This document shows, one piece after another, positions 7,353 to 15,324 of a stretch of DNA of 64,000 bases. This stretch comes from an uncultured Acidimicrobiales bacterium (GTDB lineage: Bacteria; Actinomycetota; Acidimicrobiia; Acidimicrobiales; Bin134): the NCBI GenBank assembly GCA_951813555.1, contig OX638344.1, forward strand, positions 1 through 64,000, written 5' to 3'. The stretch's first letter is position 1. The number at the start of each line of letters is the position of its first letter. The notes under the pieces are model-generated. The model was not told where the DNA came from and did not search any database. It saw only the letters and a program-made list of their open reading frames with translations. The translations under genes were made by a program, and so were the position numbers.

Positions 7353-8960
7353 TCAGCGGTCGCCAATGGCATAGAAGCCGCCGTCGCGGGAACCGACGTA
7401 CATGATGCCGTCCCACACCGCGGCAGTGGACTCCACGCAGGCACCCAGGGTCACCCGCCACAGCTCGGGGGGCTCCACAAAGGGATCGGAGATGTCGTAG
7501 CCCCGGATCACCCCGCCGCAGTCGGCCTGGATCAGCACGTCGTCGATCACCAGCGGCGATGCCCACACCGGGGCGGTGATCCGCTTCGACCACACCACCT
7601 CGCCGGTGTCGCGGCGGAGCCCGTACAGGTAGCCGGCGTTGGTGGGGGCGTACACCATCTCCTCGGTGAGCGCCGGCGTGGCCCACACCCCGTCGGGCAG
7701 GGCATTGCGGATGTCCGTTCCCCATACCACGGGATCGGCGGCGGCGGGGTCGAGCTTGATGACCTGGCCCGCCTCCTGGCTGCGGGCCGTCTCCCGCTCG
7801 TATTCCACCCCTACGTACAGATAGCCCTGCTCGTCGGCCACCACAGTGGCGTCCACATCGTCGCCCGCCCAGAAGCGGAACACCCGCTCGGGATCCTGCC
7901 CTTCGGCCAGCCCGCCGATGTCCCATCCCTGCACCAGGCCGCCGGAATTGCCGAAGTACAGGGTGTTGCCCACCACGGTCATGCCCCCCTCGATGGACAC
8001 GTTGCCGTCGGGCACCGAGGCGAGCAACTCATCGTCCCAGCCGGGGGCGCTGAACACCAGCTCGGGGTCGATAGTCACCAGCCCGTCGGGGCCATAGCTG
8101 CGGTTCAGCTTCACAATATGGAGATGGCTGTTCTCCCCGCCTTGGAACAGGTAGTCGTCCAGCACGAGGGCCGCGCCGTCCCAGTCGTTGTTCCAGCGCA
8201 CCGGGGACACCGCGTAGGCGTGCAGCGACCACAGCTCGACGGGCTCGTCACGATCGAAGGCGATGATCCGGAAATAGTCGTCCCGCGAGCCGAAGTACAC
8301 CAGGGGATAGCCATCGGGATCGACGGTCACCGACCCCTTGACGAGGTCGCCCACCACGAAGTCGGGCCGCAGGCGCTCACCGTTGGCAGCATCCAGGAAA
8401 TGGACCGCGGGAGCGAACGAGCCCACCACCACCCAGGTGCGATCGTCCCATTCGACCACCGCGGGCTGGCCGGTCCAGCCAGTACCGCACCACTGGGTGA
8501 TGCCCGCCGCCCACGAGGTGAGCGAGCACAGGTCTCGCTCCGGGGCGCCGGTGAACCGCCACAGCACCTCCGGCGCCCGGGGAGCGGGCCCAGTGCCGTA
8601 GAAGGTCCGAGTGGGGTTGCCCCGGAACGTGAGCAGGCCGGCGACCGAGCCGTATGGCTGTCCAACAGTGGTTGGGTCCACCCACCCCGGATAGGGCGTG
8701 GGCGTGGGAATGGGCGTCGGCGTTGGGGTGGGAGAGGGAGTGGCGATGGGAGGGGGCGCGAGGGTGGGGTCGGGTGACGGTGTCGCGGTGGGGGCAGGGG
8801 TGGTAGCAGGCGTCAGCGGGATGGAAGCCGGAGAAGTGGTCAACTCGGTGTCGGAGTCGCCGAAGAACCGCACATCGGCTGACACCGCGATCATCAACAC
8901 AACCACCCCGACAACGGCGGCCACTGCCGCGGTTGCCGCCCATGTTCTCCACGCTCGCAC
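7353..8960 (-). CDS. Membrane-anchored PQQ-type beta-propeller protein
   Basis: 535 residues from GTG 8960 (GTG 8966 is two codons upstream; 8960 is preferred because TACGGT lies 7 nt before it). An N-terminal transmembrane anchor (about 7-30) is followed by a Thr/Pro-rich linker (about 40-90, TPTPTPIPTPTP). The rest is a beta-propeller with repeated W/V-x-G-x-Y/L-G blades: VYFGSRDDYFRI, LYFGNSGGLVQG, LYVGVEYERE, VYAPTNAGYLYGL, MYVGSRDGGFYAIGDR. These resemble PQQ-binding-like repeats of BamB and quinoprotein type, but the proteins often act as scaffolds and bind no cofactor. The likely location is outside the membrane. It is divergent from the selenoprotein gene. Function unknown beyond fold. 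Confidence 0.8.
   Translation of the reverse strand: MRAWRTWAATAAVAAVVGVVVLMIAVSADVRFFGDSDTELTTSPASIPLTPATTPAPTATPSPDPTLAPPPIATPSPTPTPTPIPTPTPYPGWVDPTTVGQPYGSVAGLLTFRGNPTRTFYGTGPAPRAPEVLWRFTGAPERDLCSLTSWAAGITQWCGTGWTGQPAVVEWDDRTWVVVGSFAPAVHFLDAANGERLRPDFVVGDLVKGSVTVDPDGYPLVYFGSRDDYFRIIAFDRDEPVELWSLHAYAVSPVRWNNDWDGAALVLDDYLFQGGENSHLHIVKLNRSYGPDGLVTIDPELVFSAPGWDDELLASVPDGNVSIEGGMTVVGNTLYFGNSGGLVQGWDIGGLAEGQDPERVFRFWAGDDVDATVVADEQGYLYVGVEYERETARSQEAGQVIKLDPAAADPVVWGTDIRNALPDGVWATPALTEEMVYAPTNAGYLYGLRRDTGEVVWSKRITAPVWASPLVIDDVLIQADCGGVIRGYDISDPFVEPPELWRVTLGACVESTAAVWDGIMYVGSRDGGFYAIGDR
8691..8800. repeat. Low-complexity Thr/Pro linker DNA
   Basis: Imperfect TGGGCG/TGGGAG-type tandem repeats that encode the Thr-Pro linker of the propeller protein on the minus strand. 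Such stretches are prone to slippage. They are coding and are not a CRISPR array. Confidence 0.6.
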
Positions 8961-8966
8961 TTGCAC

Positions 8967-8973
8967 TACCGTA
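8967..8973. promoter_or_regulatory. Shared divergent -10 (TACCGTA)
   Basis: Read rightward, TACCGT (8967-8972) ends 6 nt before the ATG at 8979. Read leftward, TACGGT (8973-8968) ends 7 nt before the GTG at 8960. One 7-bp sequence thus appears to serve as the -10 of two divergent leaderless genes, whose RNA polymerase footprints would be mutually exclusive. Confidence 0.45.
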
Positions 8974-8978
8974 GAGCC

Positions 8979-9506
8979 ATGGCGATCGAATACATGGACC
9001 CACGGGCTGAACCGGCGGAATCGGTGACCCCCTACGAGCTGTCGGCCGACGGCGAAGCGCTCACTATCGGGCTGTTGGCCAACGGTTTTCCCGACTCAGT
9101 GGCGTTCTTGGATGCGGTGGGGCAGAGTCTTCGCCGGGTGCGTCCCGACGTGGAAGTTCGGGCCTGGAACAAGGGCAACGCCTCGATGGTGGCCGACGAC
9201 CAGCTCATGGGTGAGATCACCGACGGCTGCGACGCGGTGGTTGCCGCCTACGGCCATTGAGGAAGCTGTACCAGCGGCACCGTGCGTGACGCCATCAAGG
9301 CCGCCCGCCTGGAGACCCCGGCGGTGGCTCTGGTGACCACCAAGTTCTCGCCCCAGGGCGACTTTGTGTCCCGATCGGCAGGAATGCCCGACATCCCCCG
9401 GGTGATCCTTCCCCACCCGGTGGCCGGCACCGGCGAGAAGGCCATGAAGATGGTGGCCGACGACATCGCTGACGAGGTGCTTCAGGCGCTGGGCGCCACC
9501 GGATGA
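8979..9506 (+). CDS. UGSC family selenoprotein (Sec94 at in-frame UGA)
   Basis: 175 residues if the TGA at 9258-9260 is read as selenocysteine. The two halves on either side are in the same frame and join as A-Y-G-H-U-G-S-C, the redox motif of the UGSC (seleno)protein family in which U may be replaced by Cys. Sec94 and Cys97 form a U-x-x-C pair resembling thioredoxin-like redox sites. The N-terminal half is Rossmann-like (IGLLANGFPDSVAFLDAV), and the C-terminal half has the family pattern GMPDIPRVILPHPVAG. A hairpin with a GU in its loop follows the UGA at a suitable distance. The gene overlaps the next one by 4 nt (ATGA). Leaderless-type start. Substrate unknown; selenocysteine insertion machinery must be elsewhere in the genome. 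Confidence 0.88.
9258..9260 (+). other. UGA selenocysteine codon
   Basis: An in-frame TGA splits the UGSC gene. The downstream 82 codons stay open, keep coding-like composition and complete the family motif GHUGSC, so recoding is much more likely than termination. Confidence 0.85.
9274..9292 (+). promoter_or_regulatory. Candidate bacterial SECIS hairpin
   Basis: GCG-G-CAC (9274-9280) pairs with GUG-A-CGC (9286-9292), giving six base pairs with one G-A mismatch and a 5-nt loop CGUGC. The loop contains GU at 9282-9283, about 22 nt after the UGA. Bacterial SECIS elements have a small apical loop with a G (usually GU) roughly 16-37 nt downstream of the UGA. Confidence 0.55.
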
Positions 9507-10603
9507 GCCAACGGCTTTCGGCCCTCTCCGAGGAGGCCGCTCTCGAGCAGCTCCATGCCGCGGGTTGCACCGACGGGCTGCCAGTGGTCATTCCCACGCC
9601 GGCGCGGGTGGAGCGGATGGTGCTGGCCTCGGGCCTCGACGCCGACGTGTCGCTCGGGCAGCTCGGACCCAACCTAGGTGAGGCCACCGTGGAGAAGGCG
9701 GCCATTGCCGCCGTGATGGCCGGCTGTCTGCCCGATTACTTCCCGGTAGTAGTGGCCGGGATGCGGGCAGTGTGCGACCCCCGCATGGACATGACCGAGG
9801 TGCAAGCCACCACCCACAACCTGGGGCCGCTGCTCATCGTGAATGGCCCGGCGGTGAGCGCCTGCGGCGTGGCCTCGGGATTCGGCGCGCTGGGTCCAGG
9901 CCATCGGGCCAATGCCAGCATCGGGCGAGCGGTGCGATTGGCCATGATCAACATCGGCGGCGGGCGGCCCGGCACTTCCGACATGGCGTTGCTCGGCCAT
10001 CCCGGCAAGTTCACGTTCTGCCTGGGCGAGGACGAGGAGGCCAGCCCCTGGCCGCCGCTGCACACCTCGCTGGGCTACGACCTCGACCAGAGCACGGTGA
10101 CGGTGGCCTGCACCGAGGGGCCGCACTCGGTGCTGTGCTTCCCCGACGACGACCCCGAGGTGTACGCCGACCACCTGCTGAACGTGCTGGCCGCCTCGCT
10201 GTCGGGACTGGGGGCCAACAACACCCACTTCGGCCGGGGCTCCCAGGTGCTGGTGCTCAACCCCGATCACGCCATCGCCTTGGCCGACGTGGGCCACGAC
10301 CGGACCACGATTGCCGAAGCGCTCCATCATCGGGCCAAGCGCTCCTGGTCGGAGCTGGCCACCGTGCGCTCCCGGGGCTCAGGCATCAGCCGCCACCAGC
10401 GCAGCCAAGGCGACGACCCCGACTTGGTGGTGAACGCCCTGATCAACCCCGAAGCCTTGCTCATCCTGGTGGCCGGCGGCACCGGCCTGTACTCCACCGT
10501 CATGCCCTCCTGGGGCGCCGGCCCCCACGGCAACGGCCACGTCACGGTGGAAGTCGACCTGGATCAAGCCTGCGAAGTGCCGTTGGTAACGCCTGTCGGC
10601 TGA
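9503..10603 (+). CDS. Conserved protein paired with UGSC selenoprotein
   Basis: 366 residues, start ATG overlapping the selenoprotein stop (ATGA), so translation is probably coupled. Begins with a helical segment then GCTDGLPVVIPTPARVERM, and contains AVMAGCLPDYFPVVVAGMRAVCDP, TTHNLGPLLIVNGP, GPGHRANASIGRAVRLAMINIGG and TFCLGEDEEASPWPPLH. I recall this arrangement as a conserved family encoded next to UGSC/CGSC proteins, but know no biochemical role. No signal peptide or membrane segment is evident. Several conserved Cys residues (in GCTDG, MAGCLP, SACGV, TFCLG) could take part in thiol/selenol chemistry with its partner, which is inference. The pair probably forms one enzyme system. Confidence 0.75.
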   Translation: MSQRLSALSEEAALEQLHAAGCTDGLPVVIPTPARVERMVLASGLDADVSLGQLGPNLGEATVEKAAIAAVMAGCLPDYFPVVVAGMRAVCDPRMDMTEVQATTHNLGPLLIVNGPAVSACGVASGFGALGPGHRANASIGRAVRLAMINIGGGRPGTSDMALLGHPGKFTFCLGEDEEASPWPPLHTSLGYDLDQSTVTVACTEGPHSVLCFPDDDPEVYADHLLNVLAASLSGLGANNTHFGRGSQVLVLNPDHAIALADVGHDRTTIAEALHHRAKRSWSELATVRSRGSGISRHQRSQGDDPDLVVNALINPEALLILVAGGTGLYSTVMPSWGAGPHGNGHVTVEVDLDQACEVPLVTPVG

Positions 10604-10641
10604 CTCTCCCTAGCAGGCACAATTCCGTTTCCATTCGCTGG

Positions 10642-10647
10642 TAGCGT
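10642..10647 (+). promoter_or_regulatory. -10 element, leaderless type
   Basis: TAGCGT, 7 nt before the ATG at 10655. Confidence 0.4.
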
Positions 10648-10654
10648 TACCGCC

Positions 10655-11557
10655 ATGGGTCGATTTCGTCGAACGATGGACACCGCCAAGGCTTCTTGGG
10701 CGGTTTTGCAGCATGATCGCGAGCTGGCGGTACTGCCGATTTTGGGGGCGATTGCCTCTCTGGGTGTGATCGCCGCGATCGGCATCCCCATCTGGCTGTC
10801 AACCGACGGGATCGACGACGGGGGAAGCAGCACCGGCAGCGAGCCCATGCTGTGGATCGGCGGAATCATCATCTTGTTTGCCATCACCGTCATCACCGTG
10901 TTTTTCAATGCCGCGGTGGTATCGGGGGCCAGGGAGCGATTCAGCGGCGGAGACCCCACCATCTCCAGCGCAATCAAGGGGGCCTTTTCCCGGCTGCACG
11001 TGATCGTGCCCTGGGCGATTCTGGCCCTGACCGTCGGTATGATCCTGCGGGCCATTCAGAGTTCTGACAACGCCTTTGCCCGAATTGTGGGCAGCCTCCT
11101 CAACATGGCTTGGGGGGTGCTCACCTTCTTGGTGGTACCCATCCTGGTTGTGGAGCAAACCGGCCCGTTCAGCTCGGTGAGACGCTCGGGTGAGCTGCTG
11201 AGGAACACGTGGGGCGAGAACCTGATCGCCCAGGTGGGATTCGGCATCATCGGCTTGGTGGCGGCCATCCCAGGTATCCTCATAGCCGTCATCGGGGCTT
11301 CGGCCGGCTCAGCCGGAGCGGTGATCGGGATCGCGATCGGATTCATATGGATTGCCTTTGTGTCGGTGATTATCAGCACGCTCACCGCCATCTTTCAAAT
11401 GGCCCTCTACCTCTACGCCACCACGGGCCAGGTGCCCATGGGCTTCGAGAGCTCCAGCATCGGCGACACCTTCCACGAGCGGTCTCAAGGCCCCCTGATG
11501 CGGGGCTTCGGAGGCGGCGGGCTCGGCGGCGGAGGCTTGGGCGGTCGGCGCTTCTAG
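10655..11557 (+). CDS. DUF6159 family integral membrane protein
   Basis: 300 residues. The N-terminus MGRFRRTMDTAKASWAVLQHDRELAVLPILGAI matches the DUF6159 pattern (a helix with SW-L--DREL--PI followed by the first membrane span). About six membrane segments are visible (near residues 26-48, 66-90, 118-136, 148-168, 190-222, 224-255). The C-terminal tail is Gly-rich (GGGGLGGGGLGGRRF). It sits in the cytoplasmic membrane and its function is unknown. It ends 4 nt inside the convergent NTF2-like gene. Confidence 0.8.
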   Translation: MGRFRRTMDTAKASWAVLQHDRELAVLPILGAIASLGVIAAIGIPIWLSTDGIDDGGSSTGSEPMLWIGGIIILFAITVITVFFNAAVVSGARERFSGGDPTISSAIKGAFSRLHVIVPWAILALTVGMILRAIQSSDNAFARIVGSLLNMAWGVLTFLVVPILVVEQTGPFSSVRRSGELLRNTWGENLIAQVGFGIIGLVAAIPGILIAVIGASAGSAGAVIGIAIGFIWIAFVSVIISTLTAIFQMALYLYATTGQVPMGFESSSIGDTFHERSQGPLMRGFGGGGLGGGGLGGRRF

Positions 11558-11961
11558 TCGTCAGATTCCGGTGCTAGTGCAGCCCGGGCTATTTCCGGGT
11601 TTAGGTACTCCCGGGTGAAGCAGACTTTGCCGTCGCGAAAGCGCCACAGTCCGATGTAGCGGTTGGAGTAGCGGCGGCCGGTGGGGATCACCTCGCCCTG
11701 GCTGATGTACTCGGCAATCAAGAGGTCAGGATCGGCACAGGTGTGCGCTTCGGTGAGGTGCAAAGTGAAGCGGAAGATCTTGAATGCCTGCACCAGCCGC
11801 TCCCTCACTACCTCTTTGCCCTCGGTGCGGTCGGGTTTTTCGGGGTGGGCGTAGGGCAGTTCCAGCACGTAGTCGTCCGTGTAATGGGCCACCACGGCGT
11901 CGGCGTCGCCCATGGAATCGAACACCGATTGGAGGATTTCCAGGTTGGTCTGTGCGCTCAC
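11554..11961 (-). CDS. NTF2-like / SnoaL-like protein
   Basis: 135 residues with a cone-shaped NTF2-like pattern: an N-terminal helix (TNLEILQSVFDSMGDADAVVAHYTDDYVLELPY), a middle strand-rich part with LLIAEYISQGEV, and the closing strand YIGLWRFRDGKVCFTREYLNP. Members are small hydratases, isomerases or binding proteins, often for hydrophobic or polyketide substrates; the active site cannot be read from the sequence alone. The start is GTG at 11961. It is divergent from the CoA-transferase gene and convergent with the DUF6159 gene. Confidence 0.78.
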   Translation of the reverse strand: MSAQTNLEILQSVFDSMGDADAVVAHYTDDYVLELPYAHPEKPDRTEGKEVVRERLVQAFKIFRFTLHLTEAHTCADPDLLIAEYISQGEVIPTGRRYSNRYIGLWRFRDGKVCFTREYLNPEIARAALAPESDD

Positions 11962-12006
11962 GCCACCAGTTGACCACGTTCTTCGAATCCATGAGAACGC
12001 TGGCAG

Positions 12007-12012
12007 TAGTGT
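12007..12012 (+). promoter_or_regulatory. -10 element, leaderless type
   Basis: TAGTGT, 8 nt before the GTG at 12021. It favours that GTG over the ATG at 11991 as start of the CoA-transferase. Confidence 0.35.
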
Positions 12013-12020
12013 CGCGAACC

Positions 12021-14414
12021 GTGTCTTCGAATGAACTGCCGCTGAGCGGCCTCCGGGTCATCGACATGGCCGATGTCAAGGGCGAGCTGGCCGGTCGGAT
12101 ACTGGCCGACTTCGGTGCCGACGTGATCCGAGTGGAGCCGCCGGGCGGGGCCGCATCCCGCAACATGCCGCCGTTCGCCCCCAACGGCGGCGCCAGCCTG
12201 TATTTCGCCTTCCGCAACTTCAACAAGCGGGGGGTCACCGTGGACGTGACCACTCCTGAGGGCCAGGCCCAGTTGCGGGATCTGCTGGCCGGCGCTGACG
12301 TATGGATCGAGTCGACCAAACCGAGGGCGCTGGCCCTCTACGGGCTGGACCCGCGGGCGGTATCCGCCGAGTTCGGGCATCTGTTGGTGCTGTCGCTTAC
12401 CGACTTCGGCCAAGAGGGGCCATATGCCCAGTTCGAGGCCACCGACGAGGTGATCCAGGCCATGAGCGGGCACCTGGCCGCCTCAGGCATCCCGGAGAAA
12501 CCGCCCCTTCTCATCCCCGGCGCCTTCGCCTACGACGCTGCCGGGATAGTGGGGGCGCTAGCGGTGCTCATCGGCCTGGTGGCCAAGCAGCGCACCGGGC
12601 GGGGCCAGCACCTCGACTTCTCCGTGCTGGAGGCGGCCATTCACCTCAATACCTGGCAGCTGGCCAACATGCAGCCGACGTTGGACGCAGGAATGGATCC
12701 GCCCATCGTCCGGTCGGGAACCACCGTGGTGTATCCGTTGTTCGAGACGGCCGACGGCTTCATCACAATGGTGATCCTCAGCCCCCGCCAGTGGTTCGCC
12801 ATGTGGGAGTGGCTGGGCCGCCCCGAGGCATTCGCCGACGAGATGTGGGGCGAGACCCTTACCCGGCTGATGAACGGCGACGTGTTGAATCCGGTAATCG
12901 CCGAGCACTTCGCTCCCATGCTGATGGAGGAGGCCGCGGCTGAGGCCCAGCGCCGGGGCGTGGTGGTCACCCCGATGCTCAAGCCATCCGACATCTTGGT
13001 CAATGAGCACTATGTGTCCCGGTCAACGTTTGTGCCGGTAGAGGTCACCCCCGGTGCAGAGGCCGAGGTGGCATCGGGGTTCATGGAGATCAACCGCCAG
13101 CGCCAAGGATTCCGATTCGGCGCGCCGGAAGTAGGCGAGCATAACGCCGAGGTCGCCGCAGAAGCCGCAGAGCTTCGCCCACTGGTGCCCGCAGCTGGCG
13201 AGATAGACCAGCCGTTGGCCGGGGTGCGGGTGCTGGACTTCGGCCATGGCGGCGTAGGCGTGGAAGGCGGGCGCATGCTGGCCGAATACGGTGCCGATGT
13301 CATCAAGATCGAGACCCGCACCTACCCCGACTTCATGCGGCTGGTGACCGGTACCGAGATGACCCCGTCGTTCGCCTCCTCAAGCCGCACCAAGCGCAGC
13401 TTCGGGGTCAACTCCAAGATCCCCGAGGGCTTGGCCGTGCTGAAAGAGCTGGCGAAGACGGCCGACATTGTGATCGAGAACAACTCCACCGGCACCATGG
13501 ACGCAATGGGGGTGGGCTACGAGACTCTGAAGGAGATCAACCCCGGCGTGTGCATGGCCAGCAGCCAGCTCATGGGCTCCACCGGGGCGTACGCCGACTG
13601 GATCGGCTACGGGCCCACCATTCAGACGGTGGGGGGCATCAAGTATCTGTGGAATTTCACCGACGGCGATCCGCCGCCGGGTTCCAACGCCATCCACCCC
13701 GATCACTTGGCCGGGCGGCTGTGTGCTCTAGGCGCGTTGGCCGGGCTGTTGAGCAGGGATCGAAGGGGCGAAGGGGCCCACGCCGAGATCAGCCAGGCCG
13801 AGGCTTTGGTCAACACGCTGGGCGATCTGTTCATGGCCGAGTCGCTTGCAACCGGTTCAGTGCAACCGGTGGGCAACGACTCTGACCAGGGCGCCCCTTG
13901 GGGCGTGTTCCAGTGCGACGGCGACCAGCAGTGGTGCGTGGTGTGCGTACGCGATGACGCCGACTGGGCCGCGCTCAAGCAGGCCATGGAGAACCCGGCG
14001 TGGACCGATCATCCCGCTTATGGCACTGCTGTGGGCCGAATTGGCGCCCGAGAGACAGTCAATGCCGGGGTGGCCCAGTGGACCGCCAGCCTCTCACCAC
14101 AGGAAGTCCAAGACGCCTGTCAAGCAGTCGGCGTCCCCGGCGCGGCCATGCTCACGGCCCTCGACCACATGACTGACCCCCAACTCACCCAGCGAGGCTT
14201 CCCATTGGAGGTCTTCCAGCCCGGCGCCGGCAACCTGGTGCTGGAAGGCCCCTGCTTCTACGGAAGCGAGATGCCCACTCCCCCAGTCCACGCCGCCCCC
14301 CTGCTGGGCGAGCACACCCGCCAAGTTTGCATCGAAGAACTCGGCATGGACCCCGCCGAAGTCGAGCGCCTCGTCGACATGGGCGCCCTAGAAGTCCCCC
14401 TGTCCGAGGACTGA
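12021..14414 (+). CDS. Fused double-domain CaiB/BaiF CoA-transferase
   Basis: 797 residues containing two complete class III CoA-transferase domains. Domain 1 (about 5-390) opens with LSGLRVIDMADVKGELAGRILADFGADVIRVE; domain 2 (about 398-795) opens with LAGVRVLDFGHGGVGVEGGRMLAEYGADVIKIE. Each keeps an Asp in the position of the catalytic nucleophile (Asp172 in AYDAAG, Asp561 in HPDHLAG). Such enzymes move CoA between carboxylates and normally work as interlocked dimers of about 400-residue chains, so this single chain probably folds as an internal pseudo-dimer. Start choice: GTG 12021 with TAGTGT 8 nt upstream; ATG 11991 is the alternative. Substrate unknown, possibly steroid, carnitine-like or aromatic acids. 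Confidence 0.88.
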   Translation: MSSNELPLSGLRVIDMADVKGELAGRILADFGADVIRVEPPGGAASRNMPPFAPNGGASLYFAFRNFNKRGVTVDVTTPEGQAQLRDLLAGADVWIESTKPRALALYGLDPRAVSAEFGHLLVLSLTDFGQEGPYAQFEATDEVIQAMSGHLAASGIPEKPPLLIPGAFAYDAAGIVGALAVLIGLVAKQRTGRGQHLDFSVLEAAIHLNTWQLANMQPTLDAGMDPPIVRSGTTVVYPLFETADGFITMVILSPRQWFAMWEWLGRPEAFADEMWGETLTRLMNGDVLNPVIAEHFAPMLMEEAAAEAQRRGVVVTPMLKPSDILVNEHYVSRSTFVPVEVTPGAEAEVASGFMEINRQRQGFRFGAPEVGEHNAEVAAEAAELRPLVPAAGEIDQPLAGVRVLDFGHGGVGVEGGRMLAEYGADVIKIETRTYPDFMRLVTGTEMTPSFASSSRTKRSFGVNSKIPEGLAVLKELAKTADIVIENNSTGTMDAMGVGYETLKEINPGVCMASSQLMGSTGAYADWIGYGPTIQTVGGIKYLWNFTDGDPPPGSNAIHPDHLAGRLCALGALAGLLSRDRRGEGAHAEISQAEALVNTLGDLFMAESLATGSVQPVGNDSDQGAPWGVFQCDGDQQWCVVCVRDDADWAALKQAMENPAWTDHPAYGTAVGRIGARETVNAGVAQWTASLSPQEVQDACQAVGVPGAAMLTALDHMTDPQLTQRGFPLEVFQPGAGNLVLEGPCFYGSEMPTPPVHAAPLLGEHTRQVCIEELGMDPAEVERLVDMGALEVPLSED

Positions 14415-14430
14415 GCCGCCAGCGGCGCGG

Positions 14431-15216
14431 TCAGCCGATGACGAGGCCTCCGTTGGGGGTGATGGTTTCACCGGTGACGAAGTCGCTCTCGTCGGAGGCC
14501 AGGTAGAGGGCGGCATAGGCGATGTCATTGGGTACGCCGATGCGGCCGGCGGGGGTGATCATCTTGAGGCCCTCGATCATGGCGGCGTCCACTCCGGCCA
14601 CCATCGGGGTGTCAATTACCCCGGGGCACACCGCGTTGGCCCGGATGCCGTGGGGGGCGCAGAACCGGGCCATGGCCCGCATGAACCCCAAGAGCCCGGC
14701 CTTTGCGGTGGCGTAATGCACTGGCCCCCAACCGGCCAGACCGGCGATCGACGACATGCAGATGACCGAACCCATCAGATCGGTGTCGATGATCCGGGAC
14801 AACATGGCCCGGGTGCAGTAGAAGGCGCCGTTGAGATGGATGTCGAGCATCCGCTGCCAGCCGTCGTCGCTCATGTCCACGATCTGGCGGTCGCCGCCGG
14901 TGTTTCCCTCCCCGGAGCCATCGCCGGGAGTGCTGTCAACGCCGGCATTGTTCACCAGCACGGTGACCGGTCCGAAGCGGGCGTCGATGTCGGCGAACAT
15001 GGCCTCGATGGCCTTGCTGTCAGACACGTCGCAGGCTGCGCTCATGGCCTCACCTCCGCTGGCGATCACCTGATCTGCGGTAGCCGCGGCGGCAGCCTCG
15101 TTAAGGTCCTGCACCACTACCCTTGCGCCCTCGCTGGCGAACAAGACGCTGATGGCCGTTCCCAGCCCTCCGCCGCCTCCGGTAACCAGGGCGACTTTGC
15201 CGTCCAGTCTTCCCAT
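14431..15216 (-). CDS. Short-chain dehydrogenase/reductase
   Basis: 261 residues, classical SDR. The cofactor motif TGGGGGLG is at about 13-20, VNNAG in the middle, and the catalytic Ser-Tyr-Lys set appears as MSSIAGLAG followed by YATAK. C-terminal DFVTGETITPNGG is typical of FabG-like enzymes. Start ATG 15216 has GGGAGG about 6 nt upstream; a longer reading would run over the divergent 327-aa gene and is rejected. It should reduce or oxidise a hydroxy/keto group with NAD(P). Converges on the CoA-transferase gene with a 16-nt gap. Confidence 0.9.
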   Translation of the reverse strand: MGRLDGKVALVTGGGGGLGTAISVLFASEGARVVVQDLNEAAAAATADQVIASGGEAMSAACDVSDSKAIEAMFADIDARFGPVTVLVNNAGVDSTPGDGSGEGNTGGDRQIVDMSDDGWQRMLDIHLNGAFYCTRAMLSRIIDTDLMGSVICMSSIAGLAGWGPVHYATAKAGLLGFMRAMARFCAPHGIRANAVCPGVIDTPMVAGVDAAMIEGLKMITPAGRIGVPNDIAYAALYLASDESDFVTGETITPNGGLVIG

Positions 15217-15324
15217 GTGTGACCTCCCAGTCGTTGTTGTCGGCGAGACTCTACCGACTGAGCGCACGGCGGGCTCATTGCGGTGTGTTTGCCACCAGTC
15301 GCCGATAGATTCCAAATAAGCGCC

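Noticed and set aside
6885..8777. Open 630-codon plus-strand frame
   Set aside because: It is antisense to the epoxide hydrolase and propeller genes, and its His/Gly/Val-rich product has no recognisable domain. It is a by-product of high-GC codons.
9258..9260. Reading the TGA as a true stop, with the UGSC gene as a pseudogene
   Set aside because: The downstream frame remains intact, the motif GHUGSC is completed exactly by Sec, and the ATGA overlap with the next gene is preserved.
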